From NCBI RefSeq assembly GCF_024195285.1, contig NZ_JALHBS010000027.1, positions 1 to 64,000 of the forward strand: a stretch of 64,000 nt of DNA, given 5' to 3'. The notes under the pieces were generated by a model, which was given only the letters and a program-made list of their open reading frames with translations, did no database searches and was not told the origin of the DNA. This DNA comes from Aurantimonas marianensis (lineage in GTDB: Bacteria; Pseudomonadota; Alphaproteobacteria; Rhizobiales; Rhizobiaceae). Of the stretch, positions 26,678-34,062 are shown piece by piece. A program made the translations under genes and the position numbers. The stretch's first letter is position 1. Each line of letters opens with the position of its first letter.

Positions 26678-27886
26678 ATGGCATCTGTTAAGAAAATCCT
26701 AATGGCCGCAACCGCGCTGACATTTATGTCGGGCGTGGCGTATTCGGCCGATGGCAACGAGCAATACAGCGACCAGAGCGGTACCAATAACTCTATCATT
26801 GTTGAACAGAGCGGCTCTAATAACCAGGCAGGCTCGTCTACGACTGAGATGACGCAGCAGGGGTTCCGCAATCAGCTAAGCATCACGCAATCTGGCGATA
26901 ACAATGACATCGGCCTAAATAGCAACGCGAACGGCGGTGCCGCCGGCATCTTCCAGAATTCGAACAGAACGGGTGCTGATGCCAACCAGATCACCATCGA
27001 GCAATCCTCGGATGGTAACGTGGTTGGCGCGATTTCGCAGAACTCGGGCGGCACTAACACCTTCTTAGGTCGAAATATCGTGGATATTACCCAGGGCGGA
27101 GCAGGCGCTAACACGATCGGCAGCATGACACAGAGCAGAGGTTCCAGTTCAGGTAATACCGCAGATATCACCCAGACCGGAACATTGAACAATATTGCTC
27201 GTGTGTATCAGCGCACGACTCAGGGTGGGAATCAGACGAACCGCCTAACGGTCAACATGTCCGGCGACAATAACGGGAACGGCGTGCTTTCAGGCGCGGC
27301 GTCCGTATCCGGGGCACAATCGTCAACGCTAATTCAGGGCGATTTGACGGGCCAAGCCCGGGACAGCTTTGCGGACCTGTCCATCAGCGGCGACAACAAT
27401 CAGTTCGGCGTCAGCCAATATGGGCAGTCCAATACGGTGGGCAATCTTGTCATTTCTGGCAACGCAAATCAGTTGGGTGTGAACCAGAATGGGTCCCGCA
27501 ACGCCCTAGCCTTGTCAACAATTAGCGGGAACAACAACAACATCGGTCTCGATCAAGACGGCCAGGATAACATGGCCACCATCAATATAAGTGGTGACTT
27601 TAATGGCGGCGGTACACTCGCGGGAGCAGCCGGAACGCTTGCTGCGGCCAATGGACTGGTAAGCGGATTGATTAAACAGGATGGATTGAACAATCAGTCC
27701 AGCCTTGCAATCACCTCCAGCGATAATAACCAGTTCGCGTTTCTCCAGGATGGTAATGATAACGTCATTGTGGGCAATGTGAGTGGAGCGGGCAGCAATA
27801 GCGCGACGATGGTCCAGATCGGCGGCAATAACACATCGAATTTCAGCCAGTCGGGCGCCGGGAACATGGTTTCCGTTAACCAGTAA
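26678..27886 (+). CDS. Secreted curlin-repeat protein 1 (CsgA/CsgB-like, 402 aa)
   Basis: Signal peptide (cleavage after GVAYSA), then many degenerate curlin repeats of the type QSGxxNxxxIxQ throughout residues 25-402. Examples are EQSGSNNQ, ITQSGDNN, GQDNMATI and QIGGNNTSNFSQSGAGN. This is the pattern of amyloid-forming CsgA/CsgB, but the protein is more than twice the length of the E. coli subunits (about 150 aa). Codon use is visibly more AT-rich than in csgG and the other curlin genes, with many AAT, ATT and TCT codons, hinting at a separate origin or strong selection. It has the best ribosome-binding site and its own long leader, so it may be the major fibre subunit. Subunit versus nucleator role cannot be settled by eye. 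Confidence 0.9.
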   Translation: MASVKKILMAATALTFMSGVAYSADGNEQYSDQSGTNNSIIVEQSGSNNQAGSSTTEMTQQGFRNQLSITQSGDNNDIGLNSNANGGAAGIFQNSNRTGADANQITIEQSSDGNVVGAISQNSGGTNTFLGRNIVDITQGGAGANTIGSMTQSRGSSSGNTADITQTGTLNNIARVYQRTTQGGNQTNRLTVNMSGDNNGNGVLSGAASVSGAQSSTLIQGDLTGQARDSFADLSISGDNNQFGVSQYGQSNTVGNLVISGNANQLGVNQNGSRNALALSTISGNNNNIGLDQDGQDNMATINISGDFNGGGTLAGAAGTLAAANGLVSGLIKQDGLNNQSSLAITSSDNNQFAFLQDGNDNVIVGNVSGAGSNSATMVQIGGNNTSNFSQSGAGNMVSVNQ

Positions 27887-27921
27887 GGGACGGGTGGTAG
27901 GTTGATCTACCCGCTACCTAA

Positions 27922-27957
27922 AACGCGGTCGGAGCAGGTACCTGCTCCGACCGCGTT
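27922..27957. terminator. 36-bp perfect palindrome downstream of curlin gene 1
   Basis: A perfect inverted repeat without loop centred on GGTACC (27937-27942), arms AACGCGGTCGGAGCAGGT and its complement. As RNA it would make a very stable hairpin, followed by TCTCTTGGGTTCC rather than a clean U-tract. It could terminate or attenuate after the first curlin gene, or protect its mRNA 3' end. A protein-binding palindrome is the alternative. Confidence 0.6.
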
Positions 27958-28028
27958 CTCTTGGGTTCCTTTAGCGCTTAAGCAGCAATAAACGGCAAGG
28001 GTTTCTGCCGGAAAATTGGAGCCGAACC

Positions 28029-29564
28029 GTGCGACCCGCATCTTTGCTCTCCTTTCTCACGATCGCCAGCTTTCTCGCTGATTCGGGAATTGCCTTCGCT
28101 CAGACCAACGAGGTGTATGTCGGCCAGACCGGCGAGACCAACCGGATTCGCATCGACCAGAACGGCAACGGCAACGTCGTCGGCGGCAATGCCGATACAC
28201 TGCGCCTCACCCAGGACGGGCTCGGCAATGTCATCGCCATCGACCAGACCGGGTTCGGCAACAAGGTCGCGACCAACAGCCGCGACGGGGTTCGCCCCAG
28301 CCTCGGGCTCATCGAGATCGGCACCGGCCAGAGCGGCAACCGCAACCAGATCATCATCGAGCAGATCAGCGAGTTCACGGACGCAGCGTCCAACGTGCTG
28401 GAGGCGGTCCGGCAAGTGGCGAGCGCAAGCTTCGGCCGATTCTCGCCCTTTCTCTCCAACAGCCTCACGCTGCGTCAGACTGTTGCTGCTGGGCCAGACG
28501 ACGCCACCCAGGCGGTCGGCCAGGTGATCCAGATCAACGATTCCGCCGCGCCCTTCGCCGGCGTCACCAATGTCGTCTCGATCACGCAGGAGGGCGACGG
28601 CTCGGGCGCCGGCAACGTGCTCGTGACCGCGTTTCAGGAGGGTTCCGGCAACAGCCTGACGACCACGCAGTCGGAGGGCGGCAACCGGATCGAGACGTCG
28701 CGGCAGAACGGCACGTCCAACACCCTGACCATCGGGCAGTCGCTGGGCGACCGCAACATCGTCGTCGCCGTCGATCAGGCCGGCCACCGCAACCGGGCCG
28801 ACCTGACGCAGGCCGGCACGGAGAATTTCATCGAGAATGTCGTTCAAGGTACAGCCGGAATCGCCAGCACCGGCAATCTGATCACCTTGACGCTCGCCGG
28901 CGACGGCAATGGCGGCGACGGGCGGAACGGGGCCGGGCGGTTCGCACTGGCGCCGGCCAGTTTCGGCGTCCTGCAAGCGTCGATCTCGCAGTTCGGCGAC
29001 GGCAACATGATCTCCTACGTCACCGGCGCCAACAGCGATGGCAACCTGTTCGGGTTCCTGCAGGATGGCGCCGGCAACGCCATCACCGGCGTCGTCGAGG
29101 GAGCCGCCAACGAGGCGGTCGCGCGGCAGGAGGGCGAGGACAACGCGTTGGTGTTCGAGCAGTCCGGCGATCGCAATGCCCTTTCCGCGCGGTTCGACGG
29201 ACGGCGCAACGCTTCGGCGTTGGGGCAGCAGGGCATTGACACCCTCGTCCGGCTGGAGATCGACGGAGACGATAATAACACGAGCCGCTCCGGCGGCTTC
29301 GGCAACGACGCCCTCGCCGTCGCGAGCGCCGTCGCCGGACTGGCTGCCGGAGAGATCCGGCAGGAGGGTACTCTCAACGGGATCGACTTCCTCGTCTCCG
29401 GCAACCGCAACGCCTTCGCGGTGTTGCAGTCGGGCGCTCGCAACTTGGTGACGGCGGTCGTCACCGGCAGCGCCAACCGGTCGGTGGTCATTCAGGACGG
29501 CAACGGCAACATCGCCGGTTTCAGCCAGACCGGCGACGGCAACCGGCTGTTGGTCCGACAATAG
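28029..29564 (+). CDS. Secreted curlin-repeat protein 2 (511 aa)
   Basis: GTG start with TTGGAG upstream. Signal peptide ends SGIAFAQ; then curlin-type repeats run to the C-terminus (IRIDQNGNGNVV, IAIDQTGFGNKV, ITQEGDGSGAGN, FSQTGDGNRLLVRQ). Repeats are irregular, with non-repeat inserts around residues 115-165. At 511 aa it is far longer than classical curlins. It should cross the outer membrane through CsgG and either join the fibre or cap or anchor it. GC-rich codon use contrasts with curlin gene 1. The long open frame antisense to it is a codon-bias shadow. Confidence 0.88.
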   Translation: MRPASLLSFLTIASFLADSGIAFAQTNEVYVGQTGETNRIRIDQNGNGNVVGGNADTLRLTQDGLGNVIAIDQTGFGNKVATNSRDGVRPSLGLIEIGTGQSGNRNQIIIEQISEFTDAASNVLEAVRQVASASFGRFSPFLSNSLTLRQTVAAGPDDATQAVGQVIQINDSAAPFAGVTNVVSITQEGDGSGAGNVLVTAFQEGSGNSLTTTQSEGGNRIETSRQNGTSNTLTIGQSLGDRNIVVAVDQAGHRNRADLTQAGTENFIENVVQGTAGIASTGNLITLTLAGDGNGGDGRNGAGRFALAPASFGVLQASISQFGDGNMISYVTGANSDGNLFGFLQDGAGNAITGVVEGAANEAVARQEGEDNALVFEQSGDRNALSARFDGRRNASALGQQGIDTLVRLEIDGDDNNTSRSGGFGNDALAVASAVAGLAAGEIRQEGTLNGIDFLVSGNRNAFAVLQSGARNLVTAVVTGSANRSVVIQDGNGNIAGFSQTGDGNRLLVRQ

Positions 29565-29689
29565 TCATCAGACGATGTCCGGGTTCGTATCCGGCTCGCA
29601 GATTAAGACGACATTCGAGCGATTTGGAAACGTGGATTTAAGGTATTTCTGCGATCGTCCGGAAACCGCAGCGGTTCCGGAGCCATCGC

Positions 29690-30256
29690 ATGTTCTTCCC
29701 ACGCCACGTCCTTTTCGTCACGACCCTTCTCGTCGCATCGTCGGCGACGGCCGAGAATCTCCTGGTCATCACGGACGGATCGGATGCCCGCAACGCGGTG
29801 TCCTACACGCTCGATGGGGACGACAACCGCCTGGAAGTGCTGCAGGAGGCGAGCGCCGGCGGTTCGCTGAACAACGCGATTGCCCTCAGTATCGAGGGCG
29901 ACGGCAATGGCGGTCCGGCGGGCAGCGCCTTCACCGGCGCGCCGCTTGCCACGGGGCTGTTGCCCGGCCAGCTTCGCCAGCGCGGCGAGGGCAATGCCAT
30001 GGAGGTCGCCATCACTGGCAGCTCCAATATGTTCGCCATGGCTCAGCTTGGCGACGGCAACGCCATGACCGTTGCCGTCAGCGGCCGCTCCAATTTGTTC
30101 GCGCTGGCCCAGAACGGCGACGGCAACGCCGTCACCGCGTCGATCCGGGGGACCGGCAATCAGGCCGCAGTTCAACAGTTCGGCAATAACAATATGGCGG
30201 TCTTTTCACAGGCGGGAAATGCGAATAGTGTGAGCATCACGCAACGTTCGTATTAG
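29690..30256 (+). CDS. Secreted curlin-repeat protein 3 (188 aa)
   Basis: Signal peptide ends SSATA; the mature part starts ENLLVITDGSDARNAVSY. The C-terminal half holds clear curlin repeats (AQLGDGNAMTVAV, AQNGDGNAVTASI, QQFGNNNMAVFSQAGNANSVSI). Size is close to CsgA/CsgB, making this the most classical-looking subunit or nucleator candidate. Ribosome-binding site GGAG lies 8 nt before the ATG. A small inverted repeat (about 29659-29680) stands in the short gap before it. Confidence 0.87.
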   Translation: MFFPRHVLFVTTLLVASSATAENLLVITDGSDARNAVSYTLDGDDNRLEVLQEASAGGSLNNAIALSIEGDGNGGPAGSAFTGAPLATGLLPGQLRQRGEGNAMEVAITGSSNMFAMAQLGDGNAMTVAVSGRSNLFALAQNGDGNAVTASIRGTGNQAAVQQFGNNNMAVFSQAGNANSVSITQRSY

Positions 30257-30306
30257 CAACGCGATTCTCGTCCAACGACGGGATGGTTCTGTGGAAAGCG
30301 ATCGAC

Positions 30307-31083
30307 ATGTTCAGAGCCCTTCTTCTCTCGACGACGACGGGCTTGACGTTTGCTCTCTTGGCAGCGCAAGCCTCGGCCCAGCAGAACACGCTGACGATCG
30401 AGCAATCCGGCGACGGCAATTCGCTCTTCGTCGACCAGTCGCTGGCATCCAACAGCCGTGTCGGAGGCTTGAAGGTCGACGGCTTCGGCGATCTGCCGAA
30501 TCTGGATGCCGGGGTGCCGATCTCGCTCACCGACACGGCGATCCAGTCAGGCGGCAACAATCGCGCGAGGATCACCATCCGGAACGACGGTGGCGGCGTG
30601 TTTCTCGACCAGCGCAACAATGGCGCCGGCGTCAACGAGGCGAATGTGACCTCGACCAACGGCGGCGTTGGGGTCGTGGCGCAGAACGGAACCGGCAACT
30701 TCGCCGAGCTCCAGGTGGATGGCGATCTGCCTTCAGACTTGTCGCTCCCGTTCACGCGCCCTCTGCTCGGCGGGACGACAGAGACCGGAGCGATCAATGG
30801 AGCCGTTATCCAGAATGGCGACAATAACAGTGCCAGCCTCGCCACCGGCCTTCAAACGAGTGGCGCCATCGTGCAGAACGGAAGCGGCAGCAATGCCAGC
30901 CTTGACCTCACCCTTTCAAACCCTGGCTCATCCGTCATCTACAGCCAGAACGGTAGCAACCTTCAGTCGCTCACGGATTTGCAGGTGATCACCAACGCTC
31001 TCGGCCCGGTGACGGTGACACAGACGAACTCCGCCGGCGTGACGACACGCGGCGCCGTCACCATCAACCAGACGACACCCTGA
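30307..31083 (+). CDS. Secreted curlin-repeat protein 4 (about 258 aa)
   Basis: Signal peptide ends AAQASAQ; the mature N-terminus is QNTLTIEQSGDGNSLFVDQS, a typical curlin start. Later repeats are looser, with AVIQNGDNNSASLATG and AIVQNGSGSNASLDLTL. The ATG at 30307 (GGAAAG 8 nt upstream) begins a normal signal peptide; the ATG at 30283 would add eight polar residues. CsgH follows 5 bp after the stop, so translation of the two is probably linked. Confidence 0.85.
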   Translation: MFRALLLSTTTGLTFALLAAQASAQQNTLTIEQSGDGNSLFVDQSLASNSRVGGLKVDGFGDLPNLDAGVPISLTDTAIQSGGNNRARITIRNDGGGVFLDQRNNGAGVNEANVTSTNGGVGVVAQNGTGNFAELQVDGDLPSDLSLPFTRPLLGGTTETGAINGAVIQNGDNNSASLATGLQTSGAIVQNGSGSNASLDLTLSNPGSSVIYSQNGSNLQSLTDLQVITNALGPVTVTQTNSAGVTTRGAVTINQTTP

Positions 31084-31088
31084 CCACC

Positions 31089-31490
31089 ATGACCTCTCCG
31101 AAGAAGAAGCGTTGGGCAGCGATTGCTGGCTTTATCTCGCTCCTGCTGGGACTCACCATGACCAATGCCGCAATGGCGCAGGGGATCGCCAAGGCCGCCG
31201 CGCTCGGCTCGATCGTGGTCACGACGAGTGAAACAGGCGTGAAACTCACAGGTCGCGCTGCCGCGCTGAGCGACGTCGAAGTCGACGCCCTGATGTCTAT
31301 CGAGAAAAGCGGCGCCTCCGGACGCATGTCGACCAGCCAGGGCGGCTCGTTCTCACTGAAGGCCGGCGAGAGCGCCGACGTCGCGACGGTCGGCATCTCG
31401 CTGACGCCGGGCGACAAGCTGTCGGTGGAACTGACGCTGAAATCCAACGACAGAGAACTCTCCTCGAGCACCTTGTCGGTCGGCCAATGA
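31089..31490 (+). CDS. csgH: CsgH-like curli chaperone/inhibitor
   Basis: 133 aa with an N-terminal membrane-type signal (about 10-30, cleavage after AAMAQ). The mature domain has the CsgH signature: VDALMSIEKSGASGRMSTSQGGSFSLKAGE near residues 72-100 and GDKLSVELTLKSNDRELSSS near the end, an all-beta domain. CsgH is the alphaproteobacterial counterpart of CsgC, a periplasmic protein that blocks premature amyloid formation by curlins. It sits directly after four curlin genes, as expected. The start codon is 5 bp past the curlin 4 stop. Confidence 0.85.
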   Translation: MTSPKKKRWAAIAGFISLLLGLTMTNAAMAQGIAKAAALGSIVVTTSETGVKLTGRAAALSDVEVDALMSIEKSGASGRMSTSQGGSFSLKAGESADVATVGISLTPGDKLSVELTLKSNDRELSSSTLSVGQ

Positions 31491-31558
31491 GAATCATGGA
31501 ACATCGGGGCGCGGAGGGTGATCTCCGGCGGACTATTGGCAATTTAAAGGATTACAGG

Positions 31559-32293
31559 ATGCGCCGAGCGGCAATTGTCTTGTGCGTAGCACTCTCTGGC
31601 TTCGTCGGATGGAGCGGGTCGGCCCTGGCGCAGAGCGAAACTGCATTCGTAGCCGCCTTCAGCGGAACTTGGCAGACGCTGGACCCAGCCTTTTCGGGCG
31701 ACGGCGCCTGCAGGATTGTGTTGTCCGGCGCTCGAAACAATGAACAGTACGCGTTGGAATCCTCGAACTGCGCCGGGCCGATGGCCTCGCTCCAAGGGTG
31801 GGCGATCGTCGACAACCAGCTCGGCCTCCTCGGCCCGGAGCGGGCCGTAATCGCTAGGCTTGGCGGCAACCAGAACCGGATGAGTGGACAGACGGCGTCG
31901 GGCTCCACGGTGGTCTTCGAGCGTATTACCGAGGAAGCGGCCGCCGCCCCGGCGCCGGTGGACGCCTCTCAGGCGACCGGCTGTGTTTTCTATGGCTATA
32001 CTGCGACCTGCGCGACGCCGGAGGATCTCGCCAGGCCGACAGCCGCGAGCGAGGACGTCAAGCCAATGGCGGAGGTTCTGGTACGCCTCAACGCCCGTTC
32101 GGAGGCGCGTCCGGACGCATCGGTGGTGGCGACTATCCCACCGAACACCTGCGTCGTCATCGACGAATGCACGACCGCCTCCGATGGCAACTGGTGCAAG
32201 GCTCGCATCTCGGATGTGTCGGGTTGGATTCGTCAACAAGCCGTCCGAAAAAACCGTTGGCCAATCGTCACCTACACCGGAAAATGCGGCTAA
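31559..32293 (+). CDS. Secreted Inh-domain/SH3-domain protein
   Basis: About 244 aa. Signal peptide ends GSALAQ. Residues about 30-115 resemble the AprI/Inh protease-inhibitor beta barrel: Trp in GTWQTLD, paired Cys in GACRIVL and SSNCAG, and VVFERI at the end. Residues about 165-235 form a bacterial SH3 domain (VLVRLNARSEARPDASVVATIPPN to DVSGWIRQQAV). The combination at the end of a curli cluster suggests protection or periplasmic handling of curlins, which is inference. ATG at 31559 has AAGG 9 nt upstream. The stop codon TAA falls exactly on the edge of the IS630-type element, so the original C-terminus may have been longer. Confidence 0.75.
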   Translation: MRRAAIVLCVALSGFVGWSGSALAQSETAFVAAFSGTWQTLDPAFSGDGACRIVLSGARNNEQYALESSNCAGPMASLQGWAIVDNQLGLLGPERAVIARLGGNQNRMSGQTASGSTVVFERITEEAAAAPAPVDASQATGCVFYGYTATCATPEDLARPTAASEDVKPMAEVLVRLNARSEARPDASVVATIPPNTCVVIDECTTASDGNWCKARISDVSGWIRQQAVRKNRWPIVTYTGKCG

Positions 32294-33453
32294 TACCAAC
32301 GGGCGCTGATCAAGACCCATGCGCCCAATCTCGCATTCCGATGGAGATGATTTTCCAGGGCCGATCGACGAGCTTGTTCCAGGCAGCGCAGCAGTGGGCG
32401 ACGATGTCGTCGTAGTCGGTGAAGATGCGGTTCGATAGCCAGTTGTCGCGCATGAACTGCCAGACATTCTCGACCGGGTTCAATTCCGGCGCTTTGGACG
32501 GCAGGAACATCAGCGTGATGTTGGCGGGCACCGTCAGCTTTGGCGTGGTGTGCCAGCCGGCTTGGTCGAGGATGAGCACGGCATGAGCGCCGGGATCGAC
32601 GGCGAGGCTGATCTCCTTCAGATGCTTGTTCATGGCGCCTGTGTCGCAATAGGGCAGGACGAGGCCGGCGCCCTTGCCCTTCTTCGGGCAGATGGCGCCG
32701 AAAATGTAGGCCCACATGGTCCGCTGATCGCTTGGTGCCGAAGGCCTTGTGCCGCGGCGAGCCCAACGCCGGGTGATCTTGTTCTTCTGCCCTATCCGGG
32801 CTTCGTCGGCCCACCAGAGTTCGATTTCGGTGCCTTCGGGGAGCTTCCCCTGGATGGCTGCCAACTCGGTCGGAAACTCTTTTTAAAAGCGTCCAGTTCG
32901 AACTCGTTCTGCGTATGATGGCGAGGACGAACTGACAACTTGGCAAAGCCCATCGCCCGAAGTTCACGCCCGACCGTCGTCTCGTCGACCTCGATGCGGA
33001 ATTCCTCCAAGAGCCAGCGTGCGAGATCCTTACGCCGCCAGCGAACCACGTCGTGGATCGCTGGGATCGGCCCTTTCTCGACGATCGCCGCCAGAGCCCG
33101 GCGCTGTTCGTCGTTCAGTTTCGGCCGGTTGCCCGGCGCCTTGCCGCTGATCAGGCCGGCGGGGCCGCGGGCGTTGAAGCGCAGAACCCAGTCGCGGATG
33201 ATCTGCAAGGTGACACCGCCGATCCGAGACGCGTCACTGCGCGAGCCGCCATCGTAGATCTCGGCCAGCGCCAGCAAGCGCCGAGCCTGAGCCGCATCCT
33301 TCGTTACCTTCGCCGACCTTCTCAGCGTTGGGCCGTCGAAATCCGTGCGAAGGGGAACCGGTGCTGCCATGACAAACCTCCGTTTGCCATCATGATTCAG
33401 ACTTTCCGCGATTTGGGAATCCCCGAAGAGTCAGCCTTCGCTCCCGCTGGTAT
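32293..33453. mobile_element. IS630-family-like insertion sequence
   Basis: About 1.16 kb. Imperfect terminal inverted repeats are ATACCAACGGGCGC (32293-32306) and, reversed, ATACCAGCGGGAGC (33440-33453), 12 of 14 identical. TA dinucleotides lie at both borders but a clean TA duplication cannot be assigned. It contains one transposase split in two frames on the minus strand. It lies inside the tRNA-Glu element, abutting the Inh/SH3 gene stop, so it arrived after or with the island. Confidence 0.7.
32310..33370 (-). CDS. IS630-family transposase, two frames joined by a -1 shift
   Basis: The first frame (32792-33370) encodes the helix-turn-helix part: SDASRIGGVTLQIIRDWVLRFNARGPAGL and WRRKDLARWLLEEF. 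The second (from about 32886 to 32310) encodes the DDE domain: LWWADEARIGQK (first Asp), LILDQAGWH (second Asp) and LPSKAPELNPVENVWQFMR (Glu). Frame 1 passes the run CTTTTAAAAAG (32879-32888 reversed) where a -1 slip gives the family sequence FPTELAAIQGKLPEG. IS630 elements often use such a programmed shift; a decay mutation or sequencing error would look the same. All DDE residues are present, so an active enzyme is possible if the shift works. Confidence 0.82.
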
Positions 33454-34019
33454 AAGCTTGATCACGGGCGAAGAGATCGATTGAGATTGGTTGGAGGCAT
33501 GGCCTAATCGCCATTGATTCCGACCTCCGGTGATAAGAACCCATTGGATTGGCGATTCCTCGCATCTTGACCCCGATGCACGGCGAGGAGCGGCGACGAC
33601 GCGCCATACGGCGCATCGAACTGTGCGTCGCTTCTGGCTCGACGGACCCTTTCAGCGTCAACCAATAGGTCCTCACCGCTGGTTGGTTTGGTTCGCCAGG
33701 TAGCTTGACTGCGAGGCGAGCCAAGCGCTGGTGCTCGGTTACGGCGACGCGCATCGCGCTTGTGCTTTTCCATAGCGATCGATGTGATTCGCAGTCGTCT
33801 CCCCTTCTTTCAAATCCGTCGGCGTTAACCGCTGGAGGCTCCACTGCGACGGCGATGCTTCACGTTTGCCTCACGTGCTGCAGGTGTGCCACAGCCGTGC
33901 CTCATTTTATGCCACACATTTTGAGCTTCACACCCGACGCACTGAAGCTGCTCGACGGCACGCTCCGCCCAATATTCGGCTTTTGGCGCCGTCATGTGGC
34001 GCAGACCTGCAGGACCCTT
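33454..34019. other. Non-coding or unrecognised stretch between the IS and the integrase gene
   Basis: 566 bp. Short open frames exist on both strands (for example 33504-33773 minus), but none has a recognisable domain, good start signal or consistent codon bias. It may be remnant element DNA. Confidence 0.3.
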
Positions 34020-34056
34020 CAAATTGCTTCGAGACGCTTCGAAGTGCTTCAATTTG
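34020..34056 (-). terminator. Inverted repeat just after the integrase gene
   Basis: CAAATTG (34020-34026) and CAATTTG (34050-34056) are complementary, with inner CTTCG/CGAAG blocks that can extend the stem. It begins 7 bp past the integrase stop. Several GCTTC repeats make alternative pairings possible. A weak terminator is likely. Confidence 0.35.
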
Positions 34057-34062
34057 CTCCAT

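Noticed and set aside
27978-29561. Long minus-strand open frame (527 codons) opposite curlin gene 2
   Set aside because: It is a codon-bias shadow of the repetitive GC-rich curlin gene; no family similarity, and the sense protein has a signal peptide and curlin repeats.
26678-31083. Regularly spaced short repeats that could suggest a CRISPR array
   Set aside because: The periodicity is that of curlin protein repeats within open frames. DNA copies are degenerate, there are no spacers of constant length and no cas genes.
33431-33844. Minus-strand frame of 137 codons between the IS and the integrase
   Set aside because: It runs into the IS end, lacks a good start and shows no recognisable domain.
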